This document shows, piece after piece, positions 1 through 7,175 of a DNA stretch of 27,953 nt. The first letter of the stretch is position 1, and the number at the start of each line of letters is the position of its first letter. Under the pieces are notes generated by a model that had not been told where the DNA came from, searched no databases, and saw nothing but the letters and a program-made list of their open reading frames with translations. The position numbers and the translations under genes were made by a program. Where the stretch lies: the NCBI GenBank assembly GCA_020627645.1, contig JAHDGN010000005.1, positions 1 to 27,953 on the forward strand, in the 5' to 3' direction. The stretch comes from Akkermansiaceae bacterium. Its GTDB lineage: Bacteria; Verrucomicrobiota; Verrucomicrobiia; Verrucomicrobiales; Akkermansiaceae.

Positions 1-123
1 CCGCCTATCTCGGACCAGAAAATTACGGCGTTTCCAGTCCGACAGACTCCTAGCGCCATTAGTAGCTACTCAGAAGAGTCAGATATGAACCTTCTTGTTC
101 AGGCCTATCTGGATGGCCAATAA
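1..123 (+). CDS. C-terminal end of an unidentified protein (partial)
   Basis: An open frame enters from the left edge and closes at a TAA codon at 121-123, giving the last 40 residues of a protein that ends in AYLDGQ. No domain can be recognised from so little. It is called because it is open from the window edge and because it stops just short of, and converges with, the minus-strand methyltransferase gene ending at 171. Chance remains possible for a frame this short. The 47-base gap between the two stop codons shows no convincing terminator. Confidence 0.45.
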   Translation, partial: PPISDQKITAFPVRQTPSAISSYSEESDMNLLVQAYLDGQ

Positions 124-170
124 ACTCGTCACCGTAATCGTGGTGAATTTCGTCGCCAGATTGTTGACGG

Positions 171-743
171 CTATGGTTTGGCTTTTTTTAAGACGATGAG
201 AAATGGTTTTGTCGGTGAGGGGGTTGGGTCGAGGTGAAAGGTGAGTTTGAGATTTTCGGGTGGGAGATTTTTGGCCCAGGTGGAGACGGCTTGGGCCTCT
301 TCTTTTCCGCCTGGGTGTCCGGGGTAGCACATGATGGTGAGGAGGCCGTTGGGGCGAAGAATAGGAAGGCAGGCGTCGAGTGCTTTGAGGGTTTCTTTGG
401 TTTGGGTGATGATTGTTTTGTCCGAGCCGGGGAGGTAGCCAAGGTTGAACATAATGGCTCCTACTTTTGTCACGTTGAGATGAGGAATGGCGGAGTGGGT
501 TTGGTGATGAAGGGTGAAGAGTGAAGTGGGAATGTTTGCTTCGTGGAGTTTGATTTTGGTGGATTGAATGGCTGCTTCTTGGATGTCGAAGGCGTGAACG
601 TGACCAGTTATTCCGACACATTGGGCGAGGTGGAGGGTGTCGTGGCCGTTTCCGGCGGTGGCATCAATGGCGATGTCTCCGGTCTGAAGGGTTTGTTTAA
701 CGAGAGACTTTGCGAGTTGGAGTGGGCGGAGCGGGGTGTTCAT
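171..743 (-). CDS. YtqB/MnmM-type class I SAM-dependent methyltransferase
   Basis: This 190-residue protein matches the PF06962 'rRNA methylase' family, whose Bacillus subtilis member YtqB (MnmM) methylates 5-aminomethyl-uridine at the tRNA wobble position. Visible marks are the SAM-binding motif I DATAGNGHDT (residues 27-36), the acidic loop AFDIQ (51-55), the family signature FNLGYLPG (99-106), and YPGHPGGKEE (140-149). The frame is open further upstream, but that extension lies over the next gene and reads as low-complexity shadow. The ATG at 743 overlaps the upstream stop as ATGA, which fixes the start. It is the last gene of the minus-strand pabB operon and is probably translationally coupled. 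The family is clear; the exact RNA substrate is inferred from the family only. Confidence 0.88.
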   Translation of the reverse strand: MNTPLRPLQLAKSLVKQTLQTGDIAIDATAGNGHDTLHLAQCVGITGHVHAFDIQEAAIQSTKIKLHEANIPTSLFTLHHQTHSAIPHLNVTKVGAIMFNLGYLPGSDKTIITQTKETLKALDACLPILRPNGLLTIMCYPGHPGGKEEAQAVSTWAKNLPPENLKLTFHLDPTPSPTKPFLIVLKKAKP

Positions 744-1207
744 GATTCGTTGCGGGCTTCTTTTTCCATGTCGCAGTCGAAGTAACTTTGGGTGAGGCAT
801 TGCAAGAGGTAGCGTCTGAGGAATAGCCAGATGGATCCGGCTTTTTGGTATTGGCGAGTGTGGATGAGTTCGTGTTTGAGGAGGTTGGTGTGATCTTTGA
901 TCTTTGCCTGGAGGTAGATTCCGTAGCGGAGTGAAAGGCCACCTAGGTTGAGGGTGGGGAAATTTTTGTTGTTGAGCCAGCGGCGAACGAACATGGGTGA
1001 GGGGAGAGGGATGATTTGTGATTTGATGACTCTCACTGTTTCTGGAGATTGGATTCCTTTTTCGGTGGCCCATTTGATCAGTTTGGGATCTAGGGGTGTT
1101 CCTTGTGAGAGAATTTTTGCCTCATGCCATGCGACCCACGGGGTGCCGAGGGAGGCGCCAATGACTGCTGCAAGGTGGGCCAAAATTTTGGAAAGGGATG
1201 GTCGCAT
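740..1207 (-). CDS. Small HExxH-motif protein, putative zinc metallopeptidase-like
   Basis: This 155-residue protein carries HELIH at residues 112-116, followed by TRQY and an aromatic/basic stretch (IWLFLRRYL, 126-134). The HExxH-x-x-QY arrangement is seen in small uncharacterised bacterial proteins that resemble minimal zincins. Possible third zinc ligands are E148 or E150 near the C-terminus. The N-terminus (HLAAVIGASLGTPWVAW) is moderately hydrophobic but is not a convincing signal peptide. Its ATG overlaps the pabB stop codon by one base (TAATG), and its own stop overlaps the methyltransferase start by four bases, so it is the middle gene of a coupled three-gene operon. Proteolytic activity is not shown; HExxH alone is weak evidence. 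Confidence 0.8.
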   Translation of the reverse strand: MRPSLSKILAHLAAVIGASLGTPWVAWHEAKILSQGTPLDPKLIKWATEKGIQSPETVRVIKSQIIPLPSPMFVRRWLNNKNFPTLNLGGLSLRYGIYLQAKIKDHTNLLKHELIHTRQYQKAGSIWLFLRRYLLQCLTQSYFDCDMEKEARNES

Positions 1208-2454
1208 TATTTTTGGAGAGCGAGACGAATTCCTCGTGCTTTGTGTTCGGTTTCTTGGAATTCATTTTGAGGGTTGGAATCTGCGACAATTCCGGCTCCG
1301 ACGTGGTAGTCGAGGTGGTTGTTTTTTTGGATCAGGGTACGAATGGCGATGTTGAATTGAGATTCTCCGTTGAAGCCGAGATATCCAATGACGCCGGTGT
1401 AGAGCCCTCGAGAGACGGGCTCGAGTTCGGAAATGATTTCGGTTGCTCGGATTTTTGGGGCGCCGGTAATGGACCCTCCGGGGAGGCAGGATTGCAGGGC
1501 GTCGATGTGATCGTTTTTGGGGCTGAGGGTGCCACGGATGGTCGAGACGAGGTGGTGGACGTGCTGAAGGTGTTCGAGTTGGAGGAGGTGTGATACGTGG
1601 ACGGAGCCGTATTGGCAGACTTGTCCGAGGTCATTTCGGAGGAGGTCGGTGATCATGATGAGTTCTGCGCGTTCTTTTTCGGATGTTTGCAGTTCGATCG
1701 CGGTGGCGGTGTCTTGTTGAGGGTCGGCGGAGCGGGGTCTGGTGCCTTTGATTGGGCGGGTTTCGATCTGTTGATGGGAAAGGAGGAGGAAGGTTTCGGG
1801 CGAAGAGGACAGAATTTGGCGTCCGTTGAGGTTGTGGTAGGCTGCGGAGGGTGCGGGTGCGGAGGTTCGAAGTTTTTCGTAGAGATCGAAGAGGCAGTGG
1901 TTGTCGGGGAAGGGGGTTCGGAGGCGTCGTGAGAGATTGACTTGGTAGATGTCACCTGCGCGAATGTATTCTTTGATGATCTGGACGGCGTTGAGGAATT
2001 GTTTTTGAGGGAGCGAGTCTTCCCATGGCCCGAAACTGGGGAGGGGGGTGGAAGCTGGGTTTGGTTGGAGGTGTTGGGAAAGATTGCCGAGGTCCCACCA
2101 TTGTTTTGTTTGGTGGTGGAAGACGAGCATGGAGTGGTAGGAGCCGAAGGTGTAGTCGCCGTTGTAGTCAATGGCTCCGCAGAGGCCTCCGGCTGGGAAT
2201 CCAAGATCGGGGTTGGAAGGTGGGGTTGAGCGAGCGAGTGCTTTTTTGAGGGGTTGGGGGTTTTGGATGTTGCCGGTGAGGATTTGCGAGGGCTGGGCGG
2301 CGATGATGGAAATGGGATTGGGGTGGTTCGTGGGGAAGTTTCCTGCGGAGTCAAAAAAGGCTAGGTGGGGGAGGTGCAGGAGCTGGCGAGCGACTTCTTC
2401 CGGGGGGAGGTCTAGGCAAATTGGTTTTGGGAGACTGGGAGGGGTAGATTTCAA
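1207..2454 (-). CDS. pabB: Aminodeoxychorismate synthase component I (PabB)
   Basis: A 415-residue chorismate-binding enzyme of the anthranilate synthase component I family. PabB converts chorismate plus ammonia to 4-amino-4-deoxychorismate for folate synthesis, normally with the glutaminase PabA. The catalytic domain shows AGDIYQVNLSRR (166-177), SSSPETFL (216-223), PIKGTRPR (234-241), ITDLLRNDLG (268-277), LPGGSITGAPK (324-334) and GAGIVADSNP (386-395). The lysine in PIKGT (K236) is the residue that separates PabB from anthranilate synthase, which has alanine there. The N-terminal part (about 1-150) is shorter and weaker. No pabA or pabC lies nearby. The best start is a TTG at 2454 without a clear ribosome-binding site, so the N-terminus is uncertain. 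It heads the minus-strand operon and is divergent from the TPR gene. Confidence 0.93.
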   Translation of the reverse strand: MKSTPPSLPKPICLDLPPEEVARQLLHLPHLAFFDSAGNFPTNHPNPISIIAAQPSQILTGNIQNPQPLKKALARSTPPSNPDLGFPAGGLCGAIDYNGDYTFGSYHSMLVFHHQTKQWWDLGNLSQHLQPNPASTPLPSFGPWEDSLPQKQFLNAVQIIKEYIRAGDIYQVNLSRRLRTPFPDNHCLFDLYEKLRTSAPAPSAAYHNLNGRQILSSSPETFLLLSHQQIETRPIKGTRPRSADPQQDTATAIELQTSEKERAELIMITDLLRNDLGQVCQYGSVHVSHLLQLEHLQHVHHLVSTIRGTLSPKNDHIDALQSCLPGGSITGAPKIRATEIISELEPVSRGLYTGVIGYLGFNGESQFNIAIRTLIQKNNHLDYHVGAGIVADSNPQNEFQETEHKARGIRLALQK

Positions 2455-2470
2455 GATACGGGTAGGTTCG

Positions 2471-2499
2471 TTGACACGTGGTTTGAGGTTGTTTAAACT
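2471..2499 (+). promoter_or_regulatory. Sigma-70-like promoter for the TPR/pseudokinase pair
   Basis: A perfect -35 hexamer TTGACA (2471-2476) is followed after 17 bases by TAAACT (2494-2499), which matches four of six -10 positions. Transcription would start near 2506, only a few bases before the ATG at 2510, so the mRNA would be almost leaderless. It lies in the 55-base gap between the divergent pabB and TPR genes. Confidence 0.5.
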
Positions 2500-2509
2500 T
2501 TGGATTCAG

Positions 2510-3631
2510 ATGAAGAATTCATCCTTAGCGGGCAAGTCAAATCTTGGAGTCTTTCACGTCTCGTGTTGGCTGATGGGTTTGATTGCCTTTTTTCAGCTCA
2601 TGTCGGTGGGTGTGGCTTTGGCTTTGAAGCCGTCACAGGGTGAGACTGAGGTGAGTGTGGTGAAAAAGGTGATCGTAATTCCATCGGAAAACATACGCCC
2701 GGTGGAGATTGGCGGGGCGGATCGAAAAGAAGAGGATGAATTTGATGCGCCTCCATTGTCTTCTCTGAAAGAGGAGGTCGAGACGGAGGTCGAGGAGCCA
2801 ATCGAATCGGTTTTGGATGATCCACCGGCAGTTTTGGATCCAAAATTGGAAAAATTGTTGTTGGAGGCGCGGGAAGCTCGGGTGCGAGGCGACATGTATT
2901 TGGCACATGCCAAATTGAGTGAGGCTGAGGGGCTTGAGCCGGACAATTCTTCAGTTTTGTATGGTTTGGGGGCGAATTACGAGGCTTTTGGGGTTTTTGA
3001 TAAGGCGATTGGCTATTTTTTGAGGGTCTATCAGGCTGGTCCGAAGGCTGGATCATATTATGAGAAAGCGGCGATTAAGCTGGCGCATGGGTTTGTTCCG
3101 GAGACGAAGGATTTGGCCAAATTTGGGTGGGTGAGGAAAACGGCTGCGGAGAGGATGAGAGGGGGCGAGAAGAGAGCGTTGATTGTGCCAGTTGAGGTTG
3201 CGCCCAATCGGCAATTTGATCCAAATATGTTGACCATGGGCGTGACTTTTTATGAATCGATTGATGGTTCTGTGACTCCAGCGAGCACTAAAGGGGCTCC
3301 GACGGGGAGTGAGTGGATGACTCAGGAGGCTAATTGGAAGGGTGGGGAGGAGATTGCAAAGGTGTGGTACGTTGTTCCTGATCAGGATCCGGCAACGGGG
3401 CTGTTGTTTGGGGAGCGGGAGTTTTATGGTTTTGTTGCTGAGCTTTACTATGATGGAAGGGTGATTGATATTTACGCGTCTCCTAGAACACTACTGAGGC
3501 GGGGTGGAGAGCAGTTGAAGATGGAGGATGTGCAAAGAGAGCTTGATCAATTGGATGGATTGTCTCTGGAGGATCTTTCTGAGGGGGCAGCTGGAGCGAC
3601 GGTGTTGCCGAAAATAGGATTTGGAGATTAG
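2510..3631 (+). CDS. Membrane-anchored or secreted TPR-repeat protein of unknown function
   Basis: A 373-residue protein with an N-terminal hydrophobic segment (about 21-40), either a signal peptide or a membrane anchor. After it comes a proline/glutamate-rich spacer (about 70-110). Helical repeats at about 113-180 look like two TPR units (AKLSEAEGLEPDNSSVLYGL, then a second repeat around FDKAIGYFLRVYQ). The C-terminal half (about 220-330) is probably a beta-rich domain that I do not recognise. The open frame extends far upstream, but that part lies over pabB; ATG 2510 sits just behind a good promoter. It is followed after 11 bases by the pseudokinase gene, so the two are probably co-transcribed. 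A role as a periplasmic or envelope scaffold is plausible but not shown. Confidence 0.82.
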   Translation: MKNSSLAGKSNLGVFHVSCWLMGLIAFFQLMSVGVALALKPSQGETEVSVVKKVIVIPSENIRPVEIGGADRKEEDEFDAPPLSSLKEEVETEVEEPIESVLDDPPAVLDPKLEKLLLEAREARVRGDMYLAHAKLSEAEGLEPDNSSVLYGLGANYEAFGVFDKAIGYFLRVYQAGPKAGSYYEKAAIKLAHGFVPETKDLAKFGWVRKTAAERMRGGEKRALIVPVEVAPNRQFDPNMLTMGVTFYESIDGSVTPASTKGAPTGSEWMTQEANWKGGEEIAKVWYVVPDQDPATGLLFGEREFYGFVAELYYDGRVIDIYASPRTLLRRGGEQLKMEDVQRELDQLDGLSLEDLSEGAAGATVLPKIGFGD

Positions 3632-3642
3632 AGAAATTAGAA

Positions 3643-5178
3643 ATGGACGAACCGGTGCAACCACAGCCAGCGCATTATGAAGGGCAAGTTCTGGGAGATT
3701 GTCGGCTTTTGAGGGCATCAAGTGAGGGGCAATTGACTCAGACTTGGGAGGCGGAGCAGGTTTCGATGCGAAGGCAGGTGATGTTGGAGATCCTGAAGGA
3801 AGTGCCGAGGCATGATGAAAGAGTGGTTGCTGGTTTCTTGGCCGATGTTCGGGCAAAAGCTTTGGTGAGGCATCCTGTGATTGGAGCGGTGTATGAGGCG
3901 GTTTCAACGCCCGAACATACGTTTTTTTCGAGGGAACGATTGGAGGGGATGGATTTTCAAAGGATTCATGCCTCGGGGCGAAAATTTACTCCGTTGGAGG
4001 TGGTGAAAATCTTGGAGGGAATTTCTGACGCAATGATTTACCTCAAGGAGATGGGTGTGGCGACAGTGGATCACGGTTTACATCACCTTGTCCTCGATCC
4101 TCAGAATAAGGTGAGAATGATGAATCTTGCGGTCGAGGGGCCGCGAGATGGGGCGGTGGATACTCGAACGAAGCAACTTCTTGGGATGTATTTTGAGGAG
4201 TTGAGAGATGCAACAAGGCCAGGGGCGACTCGGGTGGCTTCTTTGTGTGGCCTCATGATTGAGGGACAAAATGGGATTCCTTTGACCTGGGCGCAAATTT
4301 TGAAGTTATGCCGGCAGGTGGAGGGGCAATTGGAGTCTCAAAGTGATGAGGAGAAAGCGCAGGTTGTGGCAAGGCAGGAGGTTGAATTGGCAAAGCGCTC
4401 GGGTCCTACGGTTAAGAAATCAACCTTGTGGGCATTGTTTGGCGGGGTTGGTTTGATTGGAGCTTTAGTTTTATTTTTGCTGATTTCGGGTGGGAATGAC
4501 AAGCCGGTGGAACCAGTGACTAAGGAAGAGGAATTGCCTTATGTGGAGATTGCTGCGGGGGAGTATGATGTTTTTGGCGAGAAGGTTATTTTGCGAAAGG
4601 GATTTCGGATTGAGAAAACTGAGGTGACGATTTCTCAATATCAGGAGTTTTTGGAGGCTGAAAACTTAGCTTCGTTTGCTCATCCTGATGACCCGACGCT
4701 TGGTCTGGATCCACGTCGTTCTCGGGAGCCCAAGGATTGGTTGAAAATCATGAGGGCTGCAGTGAAGCGAAAAAAATGGAATGGAGTGGAAGTCTCAGTT
4801 GAGAGTCCGGTTGTTTTGGTGAATTGGTGGGATGCTTATGCCTATGCAAAATGGAAGGGGGGCCGATTGCCTACTTCGGCTGAGTGGCGCGTGGCTGCGG
4901 TGGCTGGAGGCGCTTCCCCCAAGGTTGGGGGATGGAGTGAGGTCACTGATGATGATGGAGATGTGACGGGGTTGGGTCTCAAAAAGATGGCGGGTGGTGT
5001 TTCGGAGTGGACGGAAAAAATGGAAGTTGATCCCGATTTCTCCCTGTCTCCCAAGAAACCGGTTGTGGTTGGTGCTTCATACAACAAACCGAAGAATGGA
5101 GCTTCTCATCGGGCCTATGTTCCCGACAGAGAGTTTCGGAATTGGGCTTTAGGTTTCCGAATCGTTCTAGAAGATTAA
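3643..5178 (+). CDS. Membrane protein: degenerate protein kinase domain fused to an FGE/SUMF-like domain
   Basis: A 511-residue protein in three parts. Residues about 15-230 have the layout of a Hanks-type Ser/Thr kinase but lack its catalytic residues. The glycine loop is lost. The VAIK-lysine position reads VMLEIL (46-51), with glutamate in place of lysine. The HRD-to-N segment reads HGLHHLVLD (144-152), and the DFG position reads NLA (161-163). A transmembrane helix follows (about 262-282). Residues about 298-510 form a formylglycine-generating-enzyme-like fold (PF03781): IEKTEVTISQYQEFL (323-337), VNWWDAYAYAKWKGGRLPT (393-411), EWTE (455-458) and NWALGFRIV (500-508). This domain has no cysteine, so it cannot be a true sulfatase-activating enzyme. 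The domain order predicts an N-in, C-out sensor or scaffold. It directly follows the TPR gene and precedes the ATP synthase operon. Confidence 0.87.
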   Translation: MDEPVQPQPAHYEGQVLGDCRLLRASSEGQLTQTWEAEQVSMRRQVMLEILKEVPRHDERVVAGFLADVRAKALVRHPVIGAVYEAVSTPEHTFFSRERLEGMDFQRIHASGRKFTPLEVVKILEGISDAMIYLKEMGVATVDHGLHHLVLDPQNKVRMMNLAVEGPRDGAVDTRTKQLLGMYFEELRDATRPGATRVASLCGLMIEGQNGIPLTWAQILKLCRQVEGQLESQSDEEKAQVVARQEVELAKRSGPTVKKSTLWALFGGVGLIGALVLFLLISGGNDKPVEPVTKEEELPYVEIAAGEYDVFGEKVILRKGFRIEKTEVTISQYQEFLEAENLASFAHPDDPTLGLDPRRSREPKDWLKIMRAAVKRKKWNGVEVSVESPVVLVNWWDAYAYAKWKGGRLPTSAEWRVAAVAGGASPKVGGWSEVTDDDGDVTGLGLKKMAGGVSEWTEKMEVDPDFSLSPKKPVVVGASYNKPKNGASHRAYVPDREFRNWALGFRIVLED

Positions 5179-5234
5179 AAAATTCTGTTAGATGGGGGTT
5201 CGATAAAACCATTGAGAAATGGGGGAAAAACGGA

Positions 5235-5256
5235 CTTTGTGAAAAAATTCACAAAG
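5235..5256. promoter_or_regulatory. CRP/FNR-type palindromic operator upstream of the ATP synthase operon
   Basis: A perfect inverted repeat with nine-base arms, CTTTGTGAA and TTCACAAAG, around four A residues. Its core is exactly TGTGA-N6-TCACA (5238-5253), the classical CRP consensus. It lies about six bases upstream of the proposed -35 box, a position used by CRP-family activators. No regulator gene is in the window. A hairpin role is less likely because no T-run follows on the plus strand. Confidence 0.55.
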
Positions 5257-5261
5257 AAAGC

Positions 5262-5290
5262 TTGCTCAGTTTCCAGTGCCTAGGTAAATC
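5262..5290 (+). promoter_or_regulatory. Candidate promoter of the ATP synthase operon
   Basis: TTGCTC (5262-5267) and TAAATC (5285-5290) are 17 bases apart in the 142-base gap before atpB, immediately downstream of the CRP-type palindrome. Both boxes are imperfect, consistent with an activator-dependent promoter. Predicted transcription start is near 5297, leaving a leader of about 24 bases. Confidence 0.4.
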
Positions 5291-5320
5291 CGCCTCGTCC
5301 TACTGATTGGACGCAAAGTG

Positions 5321-6199
5321 ATGGCCTCGATCTTTCGTTTTCTCCTGATCGTCTCAGCGGTGCTGACCGCGAGTGTTTTGCCGGCTGCAGCTGCCGGAGC
5401 GGGGCACAAGCTTCCTCTCTATCCCGAATCCCCCTTCGAAGACGTGTTGGGTGGGATTTTCTCTTGGGTTTCAAACTCAATGATCATGGTGTGGATCGCG
5501 GCTGGGATCATTATTCTTTTTTGTCGTGCTGCCACCAAGGAGCTTAAGATGGTTCCTGCTGGTTTTCAGAACTTCGCTGAGTGGCTGATTGAGAGCCTAT
5601 ATAGCTTTTTTGGGAATATCCTCGGTGATCACTTGGTGAAGCGGACCTTCTGGTTCTTTGGGGGAACTTTTCTTTTGATCCTGATCGTTAACTATCTGGG
5701 ATTGTTTCCAGGAGTTGGTACGTTCTGGATGGGAGATGAGCATGGCAACCACAAGTACCTTTTGCGGGGCGGGAATGCGGACATTAACATGACCGCTGCA
5801 ATGTCGCTCACTTTCTTTGGGCTTTGGTTGTATTGGTCCTTTACTGAAATCGGGACGAAAGGGTTTTTCGCTCACATCTTCGCGCCAAAGGGTGATTTTG
5901 GGGGTGTGATGAGGATCGGCATGGTCGTGATCTTCTTTATCGTCGGCCTCCTTGAGGTTCTCTCAATCTTTATTCGTCCTCTTGCTCTTTCATTCCGACT
6001 TTTTGGAAACATCTATGGTGGTGAGCAGACTTTGGAGAAGCTGATGGCCCTGACTCCGAAAAGCTTGGCGTTTCTTCCTGCTCTTCCGTTTTACTTTGTG
6101 GAGTTACTCGTAGGTCTTGTGCAAGCTGTCGTATTTACCCTTTTGTGTGCGGTCTTCCTGCGCTTGATGTGTGATCATGGCGACGAGGAGCACCACTAG
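5321..6199 (+). CDS. atpB: F1Fo ATP synthase subunit a
   Basis: A 292-residue membrane protein, the stator half-channel of the proton path. The family signature SFRLFGNIYGG (224-234) contains the essential arginine (R226), and a polar glutamine lies in the last helix (Q268 in GLVQAVVF). About five to six hydrophobic helices follow the N-terminal region. The N-terminus looks like a cleavable signal peptide with an alanine-rich end (VLPAAAAGAG), which E. coli subunit a lacks. A GTG directly precedes the ATG at 5321; the ATG is preferred. It is the first gene of a complete operon, with no atpI or atpZ upstream. The C-terminus is histidine/acid-rich (CDHGDEEHH). Confidence 0.96.
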   Translation: MASIFRFLLIVSAVLTASVLPAAAAGAGHKLPLYPESPFEDVLGGIFSWVSNSMIMVWIAAGIIILFCRAATKELKMVPAGFQNFAEWLIESLYSFFGNILGDHLVKRTFWFFGGTFLLILIVNYLGLFPGVGTFWMGDEHGNHKYLLRGGNADINMTAAMSLTFFGLWLYWSFTEIGTKGFFAHIFAPKGDFGGVMRIGMVVIFFIVGLLEVLSIFIRPLALSFRLFGNIYGGEQTLEKLMALTPKSLAFLPALPFYFVELLVGLVQAVVFTLLCAVFLRLMCDHGDEEHH

Positions 6200-6274
6200 A
6201 TTAATTTTGAAAGTTGGACCATAGGCAAACAGTGGAAGCTTTCGAAAACAAACAATAAAAACTAAAGCAAAATA

Positions 6275-6505
6275 ATGGAAACACTACTTACTATTCCGAT
6301 GTTCATCCTTGCGACTGGATTCACTAAGTTCTTCGCTGTTGGTCTTGCAGCGCTTGGTGGTGCACTGGGAATCGGGTTGATTGGTTCAAAGGCAGCGGAA
6401 GCGACTGGCCGTAATCCTGGAGCTTCTACTCCGGTTCTTGTGATTGCGATTATTCTGGCGGCTTTGATCGAGGGAATCTTTATTATCTCGGCATTCGCCC
6501 TCTAG
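6275..6505 (+). CDS. atpE: F1Fo ATP synthase subunit c
   Basis: A 76-residue two-helix hairpin that forms the rotor ring. Helix 1 is glycine-rich (about 22-40), the polar loop reads GRNPGA (45-50), and the ion-binding carboxylate is E66 in AALIEGIFI. The residue after this glutamate is glycine, not the serine/threonine found in sodium-coupled rings, which favours proton coupling; this is an inference from family knowledge. The gene is separated from its neighbours by unusually long gaps (75 and 94 bases), and a strong hairpin follows it. Both fit the higher synthesis needed for a multi-copy subunit. No Shine-Dalgarno sequence precedes the ATG. Confidence 0.96.
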   Translation: METLLTIPMFILATGFTKFFAVGLAALGGALGIGLIGSKAAEATGRNPGASTPVLVIAIILAALIEGIFIISAFAL

Positions 6506-6530
6506 GGTTCAAGAATTTATACAATTCAAA

Positions 6531-6574
6531 AGCGAGGTGCTTATTCGCTAAATTTAGATAATCGGCGCCTCGCT
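6531..6574 (+). promoter_or_regulatory. Intercistronic hairpin between atpE and atpF
   Basis: AGCGAGGTGC (6531-6540) pairs with GCGCCTCGCT (6565-6574) over ten base pairs with one G-U wobble. The 24-base loop contains a further short self-complementary stretch (CTAAATTTAG). There is no T-run after it, so it is not a classical terminator. Protection of the upstream atpE message, or partial attenuation of downstream genes, are the likely roles. Confidence 0.6.
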
Positions 6575-6599
6575 AACACTCCAAAATAGTTTCAGAACG

Positions 6600-7148
6600 A
6601 TGACATTCATTCTTGCAGCAGCAGCCGATGCCGAAACAGCTGGTGGTCTTTCAGGGATCTTCACTAAGTTTGGCGTTACTTGGCCTTTCTTTATTGCCCA
6701 GTTGATCAACTTCGTTCTTGTTCTATTTGTTCTGAAGAAATTTGCAATCGGTCCAATTCAGGGCCTTTTAGACAAGCGTCGTCAGCGGATCGAAGATGGT
6801 GAGGCAAAGCTTGTTGAGATCGAGGAGAAGCTTGCGCAGAGTGAGAAGGAGAAGGCGGCATTGTTGGAGGCTGCGAACGCTGATGCGAAGCGGTTGATTA
6901 CGGAGGCCAAGGACAGTGCGGCGACGCTGACTGAGCAGAAGACGCAGGAGGCTGTCGCACAGGCTCAGAATATCATTACCAAGGCTGAAGAGGCAGCGCG
7001 GGCGGAGCGGGCAACGATGGCGGCGGAGTTGAAGCAGGAATTTGGTAGGCTTGTGGTGGCGACGACGTCGCAGGTGACAGGGAAGACTTTGGATGAGAAC
7101 GACCAACGCCGGATTAGCGATGAGGCGGTGGCGACGATGCAAAACTAA
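6600..7148 (+). CDS. atpF: F1Fo ATP synthase subunit b
   Basis: A 182-residue peripheral-stalk subunit. One membrane helix lies at about 27-50 (WPFFIAQLINFVLVLFVL), followed by a long charged, alanine-rich coiled coil (about 55-160), the standard b-subunit layout. The N-terminus before the helix is longer than in E. coli b (156 residues) and is alanine-rich. There is a single b gene, so a homodimer is expected rather than the b/b' pair of photosynthetic bacteria. It follows the atpE hairpin and precedes atpH by 27 bases. Confidence 0.95.
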   Translation: MTFILAAAADAETAGGLSGIFTKFGVTWPFFIAQLINFVLVLFVLKKFAIGPIQGLLDKRRQRIEDGEAKLVEIEEKLAQSEKEKAALLEAANADAKRLITEAKDSAATLTEQKTQEAVAQAQNIITKAEEAARAERATMAAELKQEFGRLVVATTSQVTGKTLDENDQRRISDEAVATMQN

Positions 7149-7175
7149 TTTGGCTTAGAAAGTAGATCTCTCGTT

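Noticed and set aside
744..1073. Upstream extension of the methyltransferase frame to 1073
   Set aside because: It lies wholly over the HExxH gene in another frame, reads as proline/histidine-rich shadow and has no family similarity. The ATGA overlap at 743-740 marks the real start.
1653..2354. Long minus-strand frame inside pabB
   Set aside because: Serine/proline/threonine-rich shadow of the pabB codons, with no start signal or domain.
2171..2509. Upstream extension of the TPR gene frame into pabB
   Set aside because: It is antisense to a clear pabB coding region. The promoter and signal-like segment support ATG 2510.
4537..5175. FGE-like domain as a sulfatase-activating formylglycine enzyme
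   Set aside because: The domain contains no cysteine, which the copper-dependent catalytic site requires.
5235..5256. The atp palindrome as a terminator for the pseudokinase gene
   Set aside because: No T-run follows on the plus strand, and the exact TGTGA-N6-TCACA core fits an operator better.
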